From an uncultured Gammaproteobacteria bacterium (GTDB lineage Bacteria; Pseudomonadota; Gammaproteobacteria; GCA-002705445; GCA-002716945): a DNA stretch of 46,732 nucleotides. The translations under genes and the position numbers were made by a program. The DNA lies in the NCBI GenBank assembly GCA_913048065.1, contig CAJWVG010000005.1, forward strand, positions 1 to 46,732, given 5' to 3'. The notes under the pieces are model-generated. The model ran no database searches and was not told the origin of the DNA. It was given only the letters and a program-made list of their open reading frames with translations. Of the stretch, positions 8,043-17,296 are shown in pieces (position 1 is the stretch's first letter; the number at the start of each line of letters is the position of its first letter).

Positions 8043-8979
8043 TTGGTTTACTAAATATTTCTAATATTTTATTTTTGATGCCAGGCTCTAATAGAGAATG
8101 TCCAGCATTATCTATTATGTTTAAATTTGATGCAGGATATACCTTATGCAAATCAAAAGCCTGTTTAAAGGGGCAGACAATATCATACCTACCATGAACA
8201 ATCTCACATTTAATATCTTTAATTTTATTGATATTAATTAAAATTTGATTTTCATCAATAAAGCAGTTATTGATAAAATAATGAGTCTCTATTTTGGATA
8301 GTGATTCTGAACATTGAGAAAACTGATCTATTATGTTTTTTGAGGGAAGTAGAGATGAGGATTTACCTTCCCATTCCGCCCATTTCTGACAAAATTGACT
8401 ACTTATATTTTTGTTTTTGCCATGAATTCTTTTATGAAATGCTTTTAAAATATCTTCTCTTTCATTTTGAGGAACATCAGCAATGAATTTTTCCCAATAA
8501 TCTGGAAATATTTCATGAGCACCATGCTGATAAAACCATTTAATATCAGATAGTCTACATAGAAATATGCCTCTTAGAACAAGGGAGCTTACAAGTTCTG
8601 GGTAAGACTCTGCAAACAACAATGCTAAAGTTGAACCCCATGACCCTCCGTATATAATAGTTTTTTTTATATTAAGTTTTAATAAAATTACTTTGATATC
8701 ATTAATCAGATCCTGCGTTGTATTATTATTGATACTTCCATAAGGACTAGATTTACCACAACCTCGTTGATCAAATAGTATAATTCTATAAATATTTGGA
8801 TTAAAAAAACGACGATATATAGCACTTGTACCAGCGCCAGGACCTCCATGAAGAAAAATCACAGGGATGCCTTTAGGATTGCCAGATTGTTCCACATAAA
8901 GACAATGATTGCTAGAGACATTAACATTTAAGATTTTATAAGGATCTATGCTAGGAAATAATTGTATGACATTATCCAT
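8029..8979 (-). CDS. pip: Proline iminopeptidase
   Basis: A 316-aa alpha/beta hydrolase of peptidase family S33 that removes N-terminal proline from peptides. It shows the family pattern in order: IFLHGGPGAG (oxyanion hole), FDQRGCGKSSP, NNTTQDL, nucleophile GGSWGSTLAL, LRGIFLCR, acid residue in HGRYDIVCP and histidine in NAGHSLLEPG. The track start at 8997 adds six residues and overlaps the upstream gene more deeply. The ATG at 8979 still overlaps it by 8 bases and is my choice, with low certainty. Confidence 0.92.
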   Translation of the reverse strand: MDNVIQLFPSIDPYKILNVNVSSNHCLYVEQSGNPKGIPVIFLHGGPGAGTSAIYRRFFNPNIYRIILFDQRGCGKSSPYGSINNNTTQDLINDIKVILLKLNIKKTIIYGGSWGSTLALLFAESYPELVSSLVLRGIFLCRLSDIKWFYQHGAHEIFPDYWEKFIADVPQNEREDILKAFHKRIHGKNKNISSQFCQKWAEWEGKSSSLLPSKNIIDQFSQCSESLSKIETHYFINNCFIDENQILININKIKDIKCEIVHGRYDIVCPFKQAFDLHKVYPASNLNIIDNAGHSLLEPGIKNKILEIFSKPNELI

Positions 8980-9955
8980 ATGGGTACTTCCTATCATCGG
9001 GTCTAGTTTGAAATAATCTCAAGCTCCACATATACTGTTCTAGATTACGTTTAATATTTTTTTCTAATGCTCTATTTATCAATTTAGCATTTTTTTCCAT
9101 ATCATTTTCAGAAAAACCATTGATAGGTTTGTCAATAAAAGTAATATATTTTTTTGTAATTGGACAATAATGATTAATGCAAGGTAGTACACTTGCTTTA
9201 GATAAAGATGCAATTTTGCTTATTGATATTAACGTTGATTTTGGCTCATCAAAGAAATTTTCAAAAACAGAGTTATCTTTACCTAAATCCTCATCTGCAA
9301 CATAATAAAAGATATTCTGAGATTTAAGTGCTTTGATTACTTTTTTAAATGAAAAATTATCTCGTGGGAAAACAACAACATTATCTGTAGATTTGCTTCT
9401 CGATTTACCAATAAACCAGTTTAATAATTTATTTCTAAAAGGTTTGTACATACTAATAATAGGATACTTAGACAATGATCTTCCTCCAAAATCAAGCGAA
9501 ACTGAATGCGCTGTCAAAAGAATTACACCTCTATCTCTTGACAACTCATTATCTATATACTCGCTATTAATTATCTGACACTGAGATTGCAACGATAAAT
9601 TGCTTCTCCACCATAGCAAAGGAAGATCTATAAATGTTTTACCTAAATATGAAAAGTAAGCTTTACATAAATTATTTAAATCATGAGAACTCATTTTTTT
9701 AAAACATAGTGATAGATTTTTTTTACTAATATTTCTTCTCTTATTATTAAAATGATATATGAGAGTTCCAACAAGGCTACCAAGGAGAGCTCGAAAAAAT
9801 TTCGGCGAATAAGATAAAATAAAAGAAAAAAATATTAATAACCATGTAAACCAATATATTGGTAGAAGATAGTTAAAAGAGAATTTCTCACCATCATCTA
9901 TACTCATATTTAAAGGATTATTTTTTGAAAGAAATGGTTTCGAGGATTGTTCCAT
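8972..9955 (-). CDS. Lipid A biosynthesis acyltransferase (LpxL/HtrB family)
   Basis: A 327-aa inner-membrane acyltransferase of the LpxL/LpxM family, which adds secondary acyl chains to lipid A. A membrane anchor is visible at about residues 30-50. The HX4D catalytic motif appears as AHSVSLD, followed by SMYKPFRNKLL with the family's substrate-binding arginine. FYYVADEDLGKDNSVFENFF also matches. An acyltransferase gene near trkA/def-fmt is also known in Pseudomonas. Which chain it transfers cannot be told. Confidence 0.85.
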   Translation of the reverse strand: MEQSSKPFLSKNNPLNMSIDDGEKFSFNYLLPIYWFTWLLIFFSFILSYSPKFFRALLGSLVGTLIYHFNNKRRNISKKNLSLCFKKMSSHDLNNLCKAYFSYLGKTFIDLPLLWWRSNLSLQSQCQIINSEYIDNELSRDRGVILLTAHSVSLDFGGRSLSKYPIISMYKPFRNKLLNWFIGKSRSKSTDNVVVFPRDNFSFKKVIKALKSQNIFYYVADEDLGKDNSVFENFFDEPKSTLISISKIASLSKASVLPCINHYCPITKKYITFIDKPINGFSENDMEKNAKLINRALEKNIKRNLEQYMWSLRLFQTRPDDRKYPYG

Positions 9956-9962
9956 AATGTTT

Positions 9963-11405
9963 TTAGAATTTCCAAAAATAGGGTGTCATAACAATCAACA
10001 GAGTAAATATCTCTAGTCTTCCCAAAATCATTGCAAACGATAATACATATTTGGCAAAAATACTAATACCAGAGTAATTATCTGCCACTGACCCGAGGGC
10101 GGGACCAAGATTGTTTATACATGAAGCAACAGCAGAGAAAGACGTTGTTACATCTAACCCTGTTAAAAGTAAAAGAAACGATAAAAATAAAAAAGAGAGA
10201 ATATAAAATATAAAAAAATTAAATAATGTTGTAGATATATCATCATTGATTGAAGAACTATCAAGTTTTATCGGTATTTCTGCAGTTGGATGTAAAATTT
10301 TTAGTAGTTCTTTCTTAAGAAGTTTAAACATTAATAAAACTCTTATCACCTTTAATCCTCCGCCAGTTGAACCTGCACATGCTCCAATAAAACTGATAGT
10401 AATGAGTGTAGATACAATAAACGTGGGCCAGACATCATATGCTGTACTAGTAAAGCCAGAGGTTGTTATAAATGATACTGTTTGAAATAAAATTTGCCTG
10501 ACAGTAATATCACTATAATTACCATTAACAGTAAATATTGTAAGCCCTAACAGTAAAAATAGTATAATGAAAATATATGACTTAAATTCCGTGTCTTCAA
10601 AATATGTATGTATATTTTTTGATTTTAACAACATAAAATGTAATATAAAATTCATCGCAGATAATAACATAAAGACTATGCAAATAATCTCTATTAAATA
10701 ACTATCGAAATAACCAATACTTGCATCATGTGTAGAAAAACCACCTATAGCAATGGTAGAAAAGCCATGAGCAACTGCATCAAAAAAATTCATACCCGCA
10801 AAATAATAAAAAAGCGAACATAGAATAGTTAAACCAAGATAGATTGACCAAAGACTTTGTGCAGTTTCTGCAATCCTTGGGGAGATCTTAGTATCTTTAA
10901 TTGGTCCCGTTGATTCAGCTTTATATAGGAGATTACCACCTACGCCTAGCATAGGAAGTATCGCTATCGCCAAGATTACTAAACCCATTCCGCCTAACCA
11001 TTGAAGTTCTTGACGATATATTAAAATTGATGGTGAGAGAATATCTAAACTAGTAATGATTGTTGCGCCAGTTGTTGTCCATCCAGACACTGATTCAAAG
11101 AAAGCATCTGTAAAAGACAATGTGAGTTGTTTATCTAACATAAACGGCAAAGATCCAAAGATGCTTAGGATAAACCAAAACGCTACTACGATAAGAAATC
11201 CTTCTTTAGTTTTAATATCATTTTTAGAGTTCTTATTGGGATAATATAATATGAGCCCAGTGATTAATATAATTAATGACGACAGTAAAAATGTACTGAG
11301 ATTACCATCATTATAAATTATTGATACGATGATGGGGATAAAAAGCATAATGCTAAAAAGAATTAACATGATTCCAATTATTCGTAAGATTAGAGAGTAA
11401 TTCAT
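9963..11405 (-). CDS. trkH: Trk potassium uptake system, membrane subunit TrkH
   Basis: A 480-aa potassium channel-like transporter with four M1-P-M2 repeats. The P-loop signatures are visible: SVSGWTTTGATI, GFSTIAIGGFSTHDAS, SFITTSGFTSTAYD and CINNLGPALGSV. These supply the selectivity filter glycines. It begins two bases after the trkA stop, so TrkA and TrkH are co-expressed on the same mRNA. The length is normal for the family. Confidence 0.96.
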   Translation of the reverse strand: MNYSLILRIIGIMLILFSIMLFIPIIVSIIYNDGNLSTFLLSSLIILITGLILYYPNKNSKNDIKTKEGFLIVVAFWFILSIFGSLPFMLDKQLTLSFTDAFFESVSGWTTTGATIITSLDILSPSILIYRQELQWLGGMGLVILAIAILPMLGVGGNLLYKAESTGPIKDTKISPRIAETAQSLWSIYLGLTILCSLFYYFAGMNFFDAVAHGFSTIAIGGFSTHDASIGYFDSYLIEIICIVFMLLSAMNFILHFMLLKSKNIHTYFEDTEFKSYIFIILFLLLGLTIFTVNGNYSDITVRQILFQTVSFITTSGFTSTAYDVWPTFIVSTLITISFIGACAGSTGGGLKVIRVLLMFKLLKKELLKILHPTAEIPIKLDSSSINDDISTTLFNFFIFYILSFLFLSFLLLLTGLDVTTSFSAVASCINNLGPALGSVADNYSGISIFAKYVLSFAMILGRLEIFTLLIVMTPYFWKF

Positions 11406-11407
11406 AT

Positions 11408-12778
11408 TTAAAAGAAGCCAACACTCACTTGAAACATTTTTTCTATATTAGTTATATCTTTCTTCTCTAGAACAAAGATTATCACATGATCACCTGTTTC
11501 TATCATGAAATCATCATTAGCCAACAAGACATTATTATTTCGAACTATAGCTCCTATAAGAGCACTATCTGGTAATTCAAGTTGAGATATTTTCTTACCA
11601 ACTAATTTTGAAGTTTTTTTATCACCATGAACTATAATTTCCATAGCTTCAGCATCAGCAGTTCCTAATTGATGTACATTGACAATATCACTAGTTCTAA
11701 CGGATGCTAACAAAGATCCAATTGTTACGTCCTCTGGTGAAACTACAATATCTATCTCCTTTGACACGAGATTTCTATAAGATGATTTGTTGACGATAGC
11801 AATTGTTTTTTTTGCTCCCATATCCTTAGCGAGCTTAGCAGATAGAATATTCATTTGGTCATTATTTGTAACAGCACAAAAATAATCTACTTCATTTATA
11901 TTCTCATTATTTAATAATGTTTCATCTGCTATGTCATTATTCAAAACGACAGTAGATGAAAGGTCTTGAGCAACCTGCTTCGCAATATATTTGTCTTTTT
12001 CTATTAATTTAATGCTATATATTGACTCTAGCTTTTTTGCTAAAGCGGATCCTACTCTGCCACCTCCAGCTATCATGACATTATGTGGTCGAGCAGTTGA
12101 TTTTCTCAATTCACTCATAAAACGCATATTTTCTTCTGTAGCCAAGAAAAATACATCATCATCAGGCAGGACGATAGTGTCACCATTAGGAATTAGATGC
12201 TTTTTATCTCTGTATATTGCAACTACACGAACCTCGACATTTGGCATATGATTTTTAAATTCAGATAATTTTTTACCTGCAAGAGGGCTATCTGGCAAGA
12301 CTGTTGCACCCAAGACCTGTACTCGACCTGAAGCAAATTGAAAAGCTTGGAATGCGCCAGGATGGTCTAAAATATTTTTAACATAATCCGTTAATAGAAT
12401 ATTAGGGCTAATAACTTCATTAATTGAAAATGCTGATTTATCAAAGTTATCCTCATCTCTTAAATACTCATTTGCTCTCAGCCTAGCAATTCTTTTTGGT
12501 ACATTATAAATTGATTTAGCCACATGACATGCTGCCATATTAACTTCATCACTACCTGTAACAGCTATTATCATGTCTGAGTTTTCAGCATCAGCAAGTT
12601 TTTGAACAGATGGATAAGAAGCCAAACCATGTATTGTTTTGATATCCATTTTTTCTCTCAAGTCTGACAAAACATCCTTATCATAATCAACAAGAGTTAT
12701 ATCATTTCCATCGTCTGAGAGTATTTTGGCTACGGATGAACCAACTTGACCACCGCCAAAGACTATGATTTTTTTCAT
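11408..12778 (-). CDS. trkA: Trk potassium uptake system, regulatory subunit TrkA
   Basis: A 456-aa cytosolic gating protein with two RCK modules. Each has a nucleotide-binding Rossmann motif: IVFGGGQVGSSVAKIL with LVDYD at the N-terminus, and VMIAGGGRVGSALAKKL with LIEKD near residue 235. Each is followed by a TrkA-C domain (residues about 140-220 and 370-450). It binds NAD(H) and ATP/ADP and controls TrkH. The first gene of the trkA-trkH pair, it lies 71 bases downstream of fmt. In gammaproteobacteria rsmB usually sits between fmt and trkA, but it is missing here. Confidence 0.97.
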   Translation of the reverse strand: MKKIIVFGGGQVGSSVAKILSDDGNDITLVDYDKDVLSDLREKMDIKTIHGLASYPSVQKLADAENSDMIIAVTGSDEVNMAACHVAKSIYNVPKRIARLRANEYLRDEDNFDKSAFSINEVISPNILLTDYVKNILDHPGAFQAFQFASGRVQVLGATVLPDSPLAGKKLSEFKNHMPNVEVRVVAIYRDKKHLIPNGDTIVLPDDDVFFLATEENMRFMSELRKSTARPHNVMIAGGGRVGSALAKKLESIYSIKLIEKDKYIAKQVAQDLSSTVVLNNDIADETLLNNENINEVDYFCAVTNNDQMNILSAKLAKDMGAKKTIAIVNKSSYRNLVSKEIDIVVSPEDVTIGSLLASVRTSDIVNVHQLGTADAEAMEIIVHGDKKTSKLVGKKISQLELPDSALIGAIVRNNNVLLANDDFMIETGDHVIIFVLEKKDITNIEKMFQVSVGFF

Positions 12779-12849
12779 TTCTTCTACTGGGTTATTTTCA
12801 CGATTTCATTCTACACTAAATCAAAACAATTAATATACATATGATAGTT

Positions 12850-13785
12850 TTATTTATGAAAAAAACCCTTGATTTTGTTAGTAAGATTACTATTAGAGTT
12901 ATAAAAATCTCGTGCTGTAACAATATTTTTGCCAGGCAATTGAAGTTTTTCAATATTTATTATTCCATCAATAGCAGCAATTGATAGTGCTTCTGATGTA
13001 AAATCTACTACTGAGCCAGTTTCAAACACATGTTTTTTATTTAAATAACTTGATTTCCATATCTTCAAACGTTCACCATATAATTGAGTTTCAGCAACAG
13101 GCCAACCAACTAGAGCTCTAATTTTACAAAATATTGTTCTACATGGCTCATTCCAATCAATTACCGCCTCATCTTTTTTTATTTTTGTTGCATAGGATGC
13201 CAAACTATTATCTTGTGCTTGGTATTTTAAATTTTGAATATCACTATTTAATATTTCTATTATTTTTTCAGAAGCCAAATCAGAGAGTTTTGTTTGTAAT
13301 ATCAATGAGTCATCTTCATCAAGAATTGTATAATCATAATACTTCAAAATTTTACCAGTATCTAAACCTTCATCAATTTTAAAAAAAGTGACTCCTGTAT
13401 TATAATCATCATTCATTAGTGCTCTTTGAATGGGAGCTGCTCCACGCCATTTAGGAAGAAGTGAACAGTGAATATTTATAATGCCATTACTTGGTAATGA
13501 TATTATCCCTAATGGTAATATTTTCCCATATGCATATATGATAAAAAGATCTGCTCTATAAGATTTAATTTTGTCGCGGAAGCTATTATCCGATAGATTG
13601 GCTGGTCTGAGAACATCTATATTATTGTCGGAAGCAAACTGCCCTACAAATGTATCTTTAATTTTTTTATTCTTATTTTGCTTAAAGTCCTGGGTAACTA
13701 CTGCTGAAATCTTATGTTTGCTAGATATTAAAGTATTTAATACCTTACATGAATATTGTGGGCTTCCGAAAAATATAATGTTCAA
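12850..13785 (-). CDS. fmt: Methionyl-tRNA formyltransferase
   Basis: A 311-aa enzyme that formylates initiator Met-tRNA using 10-formyl-tetrahydrofolate. The N-terminal domain shows IIFFGSPQYSCKVL and the catalytic segment IINIHCSLLPKWRGAAPIQ with Asn, His and the SLLPKWRG loop. TGVTFFKIDEGLDTG follows, and the C-terminal OB-like domain binds tRNA. Its start is 15 bases after the def stop. The def-fmt pair is conserved across bacteria and initiates and matures fMet on new proteins. Confidence 0.97.
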   Translation of the reverse strand: MNIIFFGSPQYSCKVLNTLISSKHKISAVVTQDFKQNKNKKIKDTFVGQFASDNNIDVLRPANLSDNSFRDKIKSYRADLFIIYAYGKILPLGIISLPSNGIINIHCSLLPKWRGAAPIQRALMNDDYNTGVTFFKIDEGLDTGKILKYYDYTILDEDDSLILQTKLSDLASEKIIEILNSDIQNLKYQAQDNSLASYATKIKKDEAVIDWNEPCRTIFCKIRALVGWPVAETQLYGERLKIWKSSYLNKKHVFETGSVVDFTSEALSIAAIDGIINIEKLQLPGKNIVTARDFYNSNSNLTNKIKGFFHK

Positions 13786-13800
13786 TTGAGACGCCTAATT

Positions 13801-14337
13801 TTAAATTGAATAAGGTACTTTTTTTCTTTGTTCAACAGTACCTTGTAATTCATGTTTTTTAATTTTTTTAGCAATTCTGTCTCTTTTCATATTGGATATA
13901 TAATCAACAAATAATTTGCCATCTAAATGATCAATTTCATGTTGAATACATACTGATAATAGACCGTCAGCATTACTAATATGCTCAACACCATCAATAT
14001 CAAAAAATGAATAGTCAATCTTATTATATCTCTCTACTTTTTCATAGAAACCTGGAACTGATAAACACCCTTCCTCAAAAGTAATTTTCTCATCTCTTTT
14101 AAATATCACTGGATTAACCAATATTAGTGGTTGATCTCTTTTCTCACTAACATCAATGGTGATTAATCTTATAGGTAGATTTACCTGAACTGCGGCAAGG
14201 CCTATACCTTTTGCTTCATACATCGTTTGAAGCATATCTTGTGCAATTTCCTTTAATTTTTCATCAAAAATCTCAATATTTGCTCCTTTTTGGCGCAGCT
14301 TATTATCAGGAAAATGTAGAATATTTAGTATAGTCAT
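13801..14337 (-). CDS. def: Peptide deformylase
   Basis: A 178-aa metalloprotease that removes the N-formyl group from nascent proteins. All three motifs are intact: GIGLAAVQV (motif I), EEGCLSVPG (motif II, metal-binding cysteine) and QHEIDHLDGKLF (motif III, HExxH). It is the first gene of the def-fmt unit and divergent from topA, with an 89-bp promoter region between. The C-terminus is basic, like that of many proteobacterial enzymes. Confidence 0.97.
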   Translation of the reverse strand: MTILNILHFPDNKLRQKGANIEIFDEKLKEIAQDMLQTMYEAKGIGLAAVQVNLPIRLITIDVSEKRDQPLILVNPVIFKRDEKITFEEGCLSVPGFYEKVERYNKIDYSFFDIDGVEHISNADGLLSVCIQHEIDHLDGKLFVDYISNMKRDRIAKKIKKHELQGTVEQRKKVPYSI

Positions 14338-14359
14338 TATTAAAGTATTTCAAAAAGTA

Positions 14360-14389
14360 TTGTAATTATGTTCATTTTAATAGTATAAA
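14360..14389 (+). promoter_or_regulatory. Putative sigma-70 promoter of topA
   Basis: TTGTAA (14360-14365), an 18-bp spacer and TATAAA (14384-14389) lie upstream of the topA ATG at 14427. The match is reasonable but AT-rich DNA makes chance hits common. Confidence 0.4.
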
Positions 14390-14426
14390 GTAAAAAAATA
14401 TATTTTTATAAGAGTTAACAAGAAAA

Positions 14427-16751
14427 ATGAAAAATTTATTAATTGTAGAGTCTCCCACCAAAGTAAAATCTATTCAGAAGTTCTTAGGTGCTGATTATAA
14501 AGTACTAGCGTCTGTGGGTCATGTGAGAGATTTAATAGCTAGCGCAAGAAAAGGTATAGATGTAGAAAAAAACTATAAACCGATTTGGAAAGTTTCCAGC
14601 GGCAAAAAAGATGTTATAGATGAAATTAAAAAGTTTTCTAAAGATGCAAAAACAGTTTATTTTGCTACTGACCCAGACAGAGAAGGAGAGGCAATCTCAA
14701 AACATCTATATGACATTTTAGATAAAGCAAAACTGTTGAAAGATAAAAAAACCTATAGAGTTGCTTTTAATGAAATTACCGAAAAAGCAGTTCTATCGGC
14801 TATGGAAAACCCTCGGGAAATATCAAATGATCTTTGGAATGCTTATCTTGCCAGGAGAACTCTAGACTATCTAATGGGATATGATATATCTGAGTTTTTA
14901 TGGAAAAAAGTAAGTAGATATGCAAGAGGAGGTCGTGTACAAAGCCCTGCATTAAGATTAATTGTTGAAAGAGAAAACTTAATAAAGGCCTTTGATCCGG
15001 TTGAGTATTGGATTGCATCTATAAATGCCTGTACCAAAGAGGATTGTATTGACTTGGAGTTGATAAGCATTAATGGGGAGAAGATAAAAAAAGGCAAGAT
15101 AACAAATATTGAGACTTCCAAAGATGCTGAGTCTATCAAAAGAGAACTTGATCAATATAAAGAAGTGATGATAAATGATATAAAAACATCTGAAAGAAAG
15201 ATGAGGCCAAGTGCACCATTTACTACGGCTTCCCTTCAACGTGCTGCATATTCTACTTTAGGTTTTTCTGTTAAGCAAACATCTAGTATTGCCCAAAGAC
15301 TTTATCAAGGAATTGCTTTAGAAGGCGGGACAACAGTTGGTTTAATATCATATATGCGGACCGACTCTACTAATCTATCAACTGATTGTCTAAAGGATAT
15401 ATCTAATTTCCTCGATTCAAAATATCCAAAACTTAAATCAAGTGAAGTAAGAAAGTACTCTAAAAAAGTTAAAAATGCACAAGAGGCTCATGAGGCAATA
15501 CGCCCTACTGTAATTGAGAATACCCCAGACAAAATTAGAAAATATCTTGAAGATGCGGAATATAAACTCTATGAACTTATTTGGAAAAGAACAGTTGCTT
15601 CACAAATGATTGATGCGGTTAATCAGCAGGTTGTTATTGATTTCAATTTAGCAGAAAAATTTGGGTTTAAATATAGCGGATCATTTCTTAAACATAATGG
15701 TTTCAAAGAAATTTATGACTTATCAGAGAATGATCAAAAAGATAAGCTAAATAAAAAAATATTAGAAAATCTAAAAAAAGGAGACAAATTAAATATAAAA
15801 GATATAAATATAGAACAGAAATTTACTCAGCCACCACCCAGATATAATCAAGCAAGTTTAATTGAAGCGCTTGAAGAATTGGGAATAGGAAGACCATCAA
15901 CTTATGTAACAATAATTTCAAAAATATTAGATAGTAACTATGTAGATCCAGAGGCAAGTAATTTTCAACCCACTGCTTTAGCTTCGGTTGTATGTGATAC
16001 GTTAACAAAACACTTTAGCAATGATTTGGTAGATTTTGAATTCACTGCAAGACTAGAGGATAGTCTTGATTTGATAGCAAACGGTGAACAAGATCCTATG
16101 ACGTGCATTAAAGGTACCTATGAACCATTTAGAATGAATTTAGAAGAAAAACTTAAAACGGTAGATATATCAGAACAAAGAGAATTAAAAAATCTTGGAA
16201 CCCATCCTGATACAGGACGACCTGTCACAGTAAGATTAACAAAATATGGCCCGACAATCCAAATGGGTACTAAGGATGATGAGGAAAAACCAAAATGGGC
16301 ACCATTAACATATGAAATGAAAAAAAATATAGACTCTATAACAATGGAAGATGCAATAAAGTTATTTGCTTTGCCACTCAAAATTGGAATTTATAATGGA
16401 GAAGATATATTGGCAAACATTGGACCGTATGGACCATATTTAAAAAATGGTAAAACTAATGTGAGTGTAAAACAACGTGATATATTTGATGTGAATGAAC
16501 AAGAAGCTATAGAATTAATTAAAGAAAAAATTGAAATAGATGCCAATATCAATATAAATATTTTTGAAGAATCTGGTATTAAGGTTCTTAACGGTAGATA
16601 TGGACCTTATGTTACTAATGGGAAAGTTAATGTAACTATTCCCAAAGATATAGAACCTAAGAGTTTAGATGAAGATAAATGTATTGAAATGATCAAAAAT
16701 GCTCCACCAAAAAGAAAAGGTAAACGTAGGTTTAGAGCAAGAAAAACATGA
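14427..16751 (+). CDS. topA: DNA topoisomerase I
   Basis: A 774-aa type IA topoisomerase that relaxes negative supercoils. The TOPRIM domain opens with LLIVESPTKVKSIQKFLG and carries ATDPDREGEAIS. The active-site tyrosine is Y309 in LISYMRTDSTNLS. The core is full length. Instead of the C4 zinc ribbons of E. coli TopA, the C-terminus has Toprim_C-type repeats (GPYGPYLKNGKTNVSV and GRYGPYVTNGKVNVTI) and a basic tail RKGKRRFRARK. I see no Cys4 motifs. It overlaps tsaC by an ATGA. Confidence 0.97.
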   Translation: MKNLLIVESPTKVKSIQKFLGADYKVLASVGHVRDLIASARKGIDVEKNYKPIWKVSSGKKDVIDEIKKFSKDAKTVYFATDPDREGEAISKHLYDILDKAKLLKDKKTYRVAFNEITEKAVLSAMENPREISNDLWNAYLARRTLDYLMGYDISEFLWKKVSRYARGGRVQSPALRLIVERENLIKAFDPVEYWIASINACTKEDCIDLELISINGEKIKKGKITNIETSKDAESIKRELDQYKEVMINDIKTSERKMRPSAPFTTASLQRAAYSTLGFSVKQTSSIAQRLYQGIALEGGTTVGLISYMRTDSTNLSTDCLKDISNFLDSKYPKLKSSEVRKYSKKVKNAQEAHEAIRPTVIENTPDKIRKYLEDAEYKLYELIWKRTVASQMIDAVNQQVVIDFNLAEKFGFKYSGSFLKHNGFKEIYDLSENDQKDKLNKKILENLKKGDKLNIKDINIEQKFTQPPPRYNQASLIEALEELGIGRPSTYVTIISKILDSNYVDPEASNFQPTALASVVCDTLTKHFSNDLVDFEFTARLEDSLDLIANGEQDPMTCIKGTYEPFRMNLEEKLKTVDISEQRELKNLGTHPDTGRPVTVRLTKYGPTIQMGTKDDEEKPKWAPLTYEMKKNIDSITMEDAIKLFALPLKIGIYNGEDILANIGPYGPYLKNGKTNVSVKQRDIFDVNEQEAIELIKEKIEIDANININIFEESGIKVLNGRYGPYVTNGKVNVTIPKDIEPKSLDEDKCIEMIKNAPPKRKGKRRFRARKT

Positions 16752-17296
16752 TTATCGGTAGTGCTCTGAACGCTATAGATTATCTCAGAAAAGGCAAAAT
16801 CATAGGTTATCCAACAGAAGGTGTTTATGGGTTAGGATGTGACCCTTGGAATGAGGACAGTGTATCTAGAATAAATAGAATAAAAAAACGTGGAGCAGGT
16901 AAAGTATATTTATTAGTTGCATCGAATATCAATCAGCTAACTGAACTTGTAGATACAGATAATATAGCAAAAGAGGTACTAGAATCTTGGCCGGGTCATA
17001 CAACATGGCTTATACCTGCAAAAAAAAATACTCCGAAGTGGCTCGTAGATAAAGATAGTGGATTAATTGCTATAAGAGTTTCAAAACACCCAACTATAGT
17101 TGAACTATGCAATCATTTTAAAAATCCGATTATTTCAACAAGTGCAAATATTAGTGGCGATGAAAACATATTAGGCAAAACAACTTTTATACATACTTTT
17201 TCACAAACGGTTGATTACTTTGTGGAAGGAAATTTAGGCAATTCTGACAAACCTAGTATAATAAGAAATATGATTACGGGAGAAAAATTGAGATAA
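16748..17296 (+). CDS. tsaC: Threonylcarbamoyl-AMP synthase (YrdC/TsaC family)
   Basis: A 182-aa YrdC-domain protein that makes threonylcarbamoyl-AMP from threonine, bicarbonate and ATP for t6A tRNA modification. The family motifs are visible: GYPTEGVYGLGCDP, the basic IKKRGAGK pocket, SWPGHTTWLIP, IAIRVSKHP and ISTSANISG. The length matches the single-domain TsaC type, not the longer Sua5. Its neighbours topA (ATGA overlap) and hemF (TAATG overlap) match known gammaproteobacterial context, though dprA is missing. Confidence 0.94.
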   Translation: MIIGSALNAIDYLRKGKIIGYPTEGVYGLGCDPWNEDSVSRINRIKKRGAGKVYLLVASNINQLTELVDTDNIAKEVLESWPGHTTWLIPAKKNTPKWLVDKDSGLIAIRVSKHPTIVELCNHFKNPIISTSANISGDENILGKTTFIHTFSQTVDYFVEGNLGNSDKPSIIRNMITGEKLR

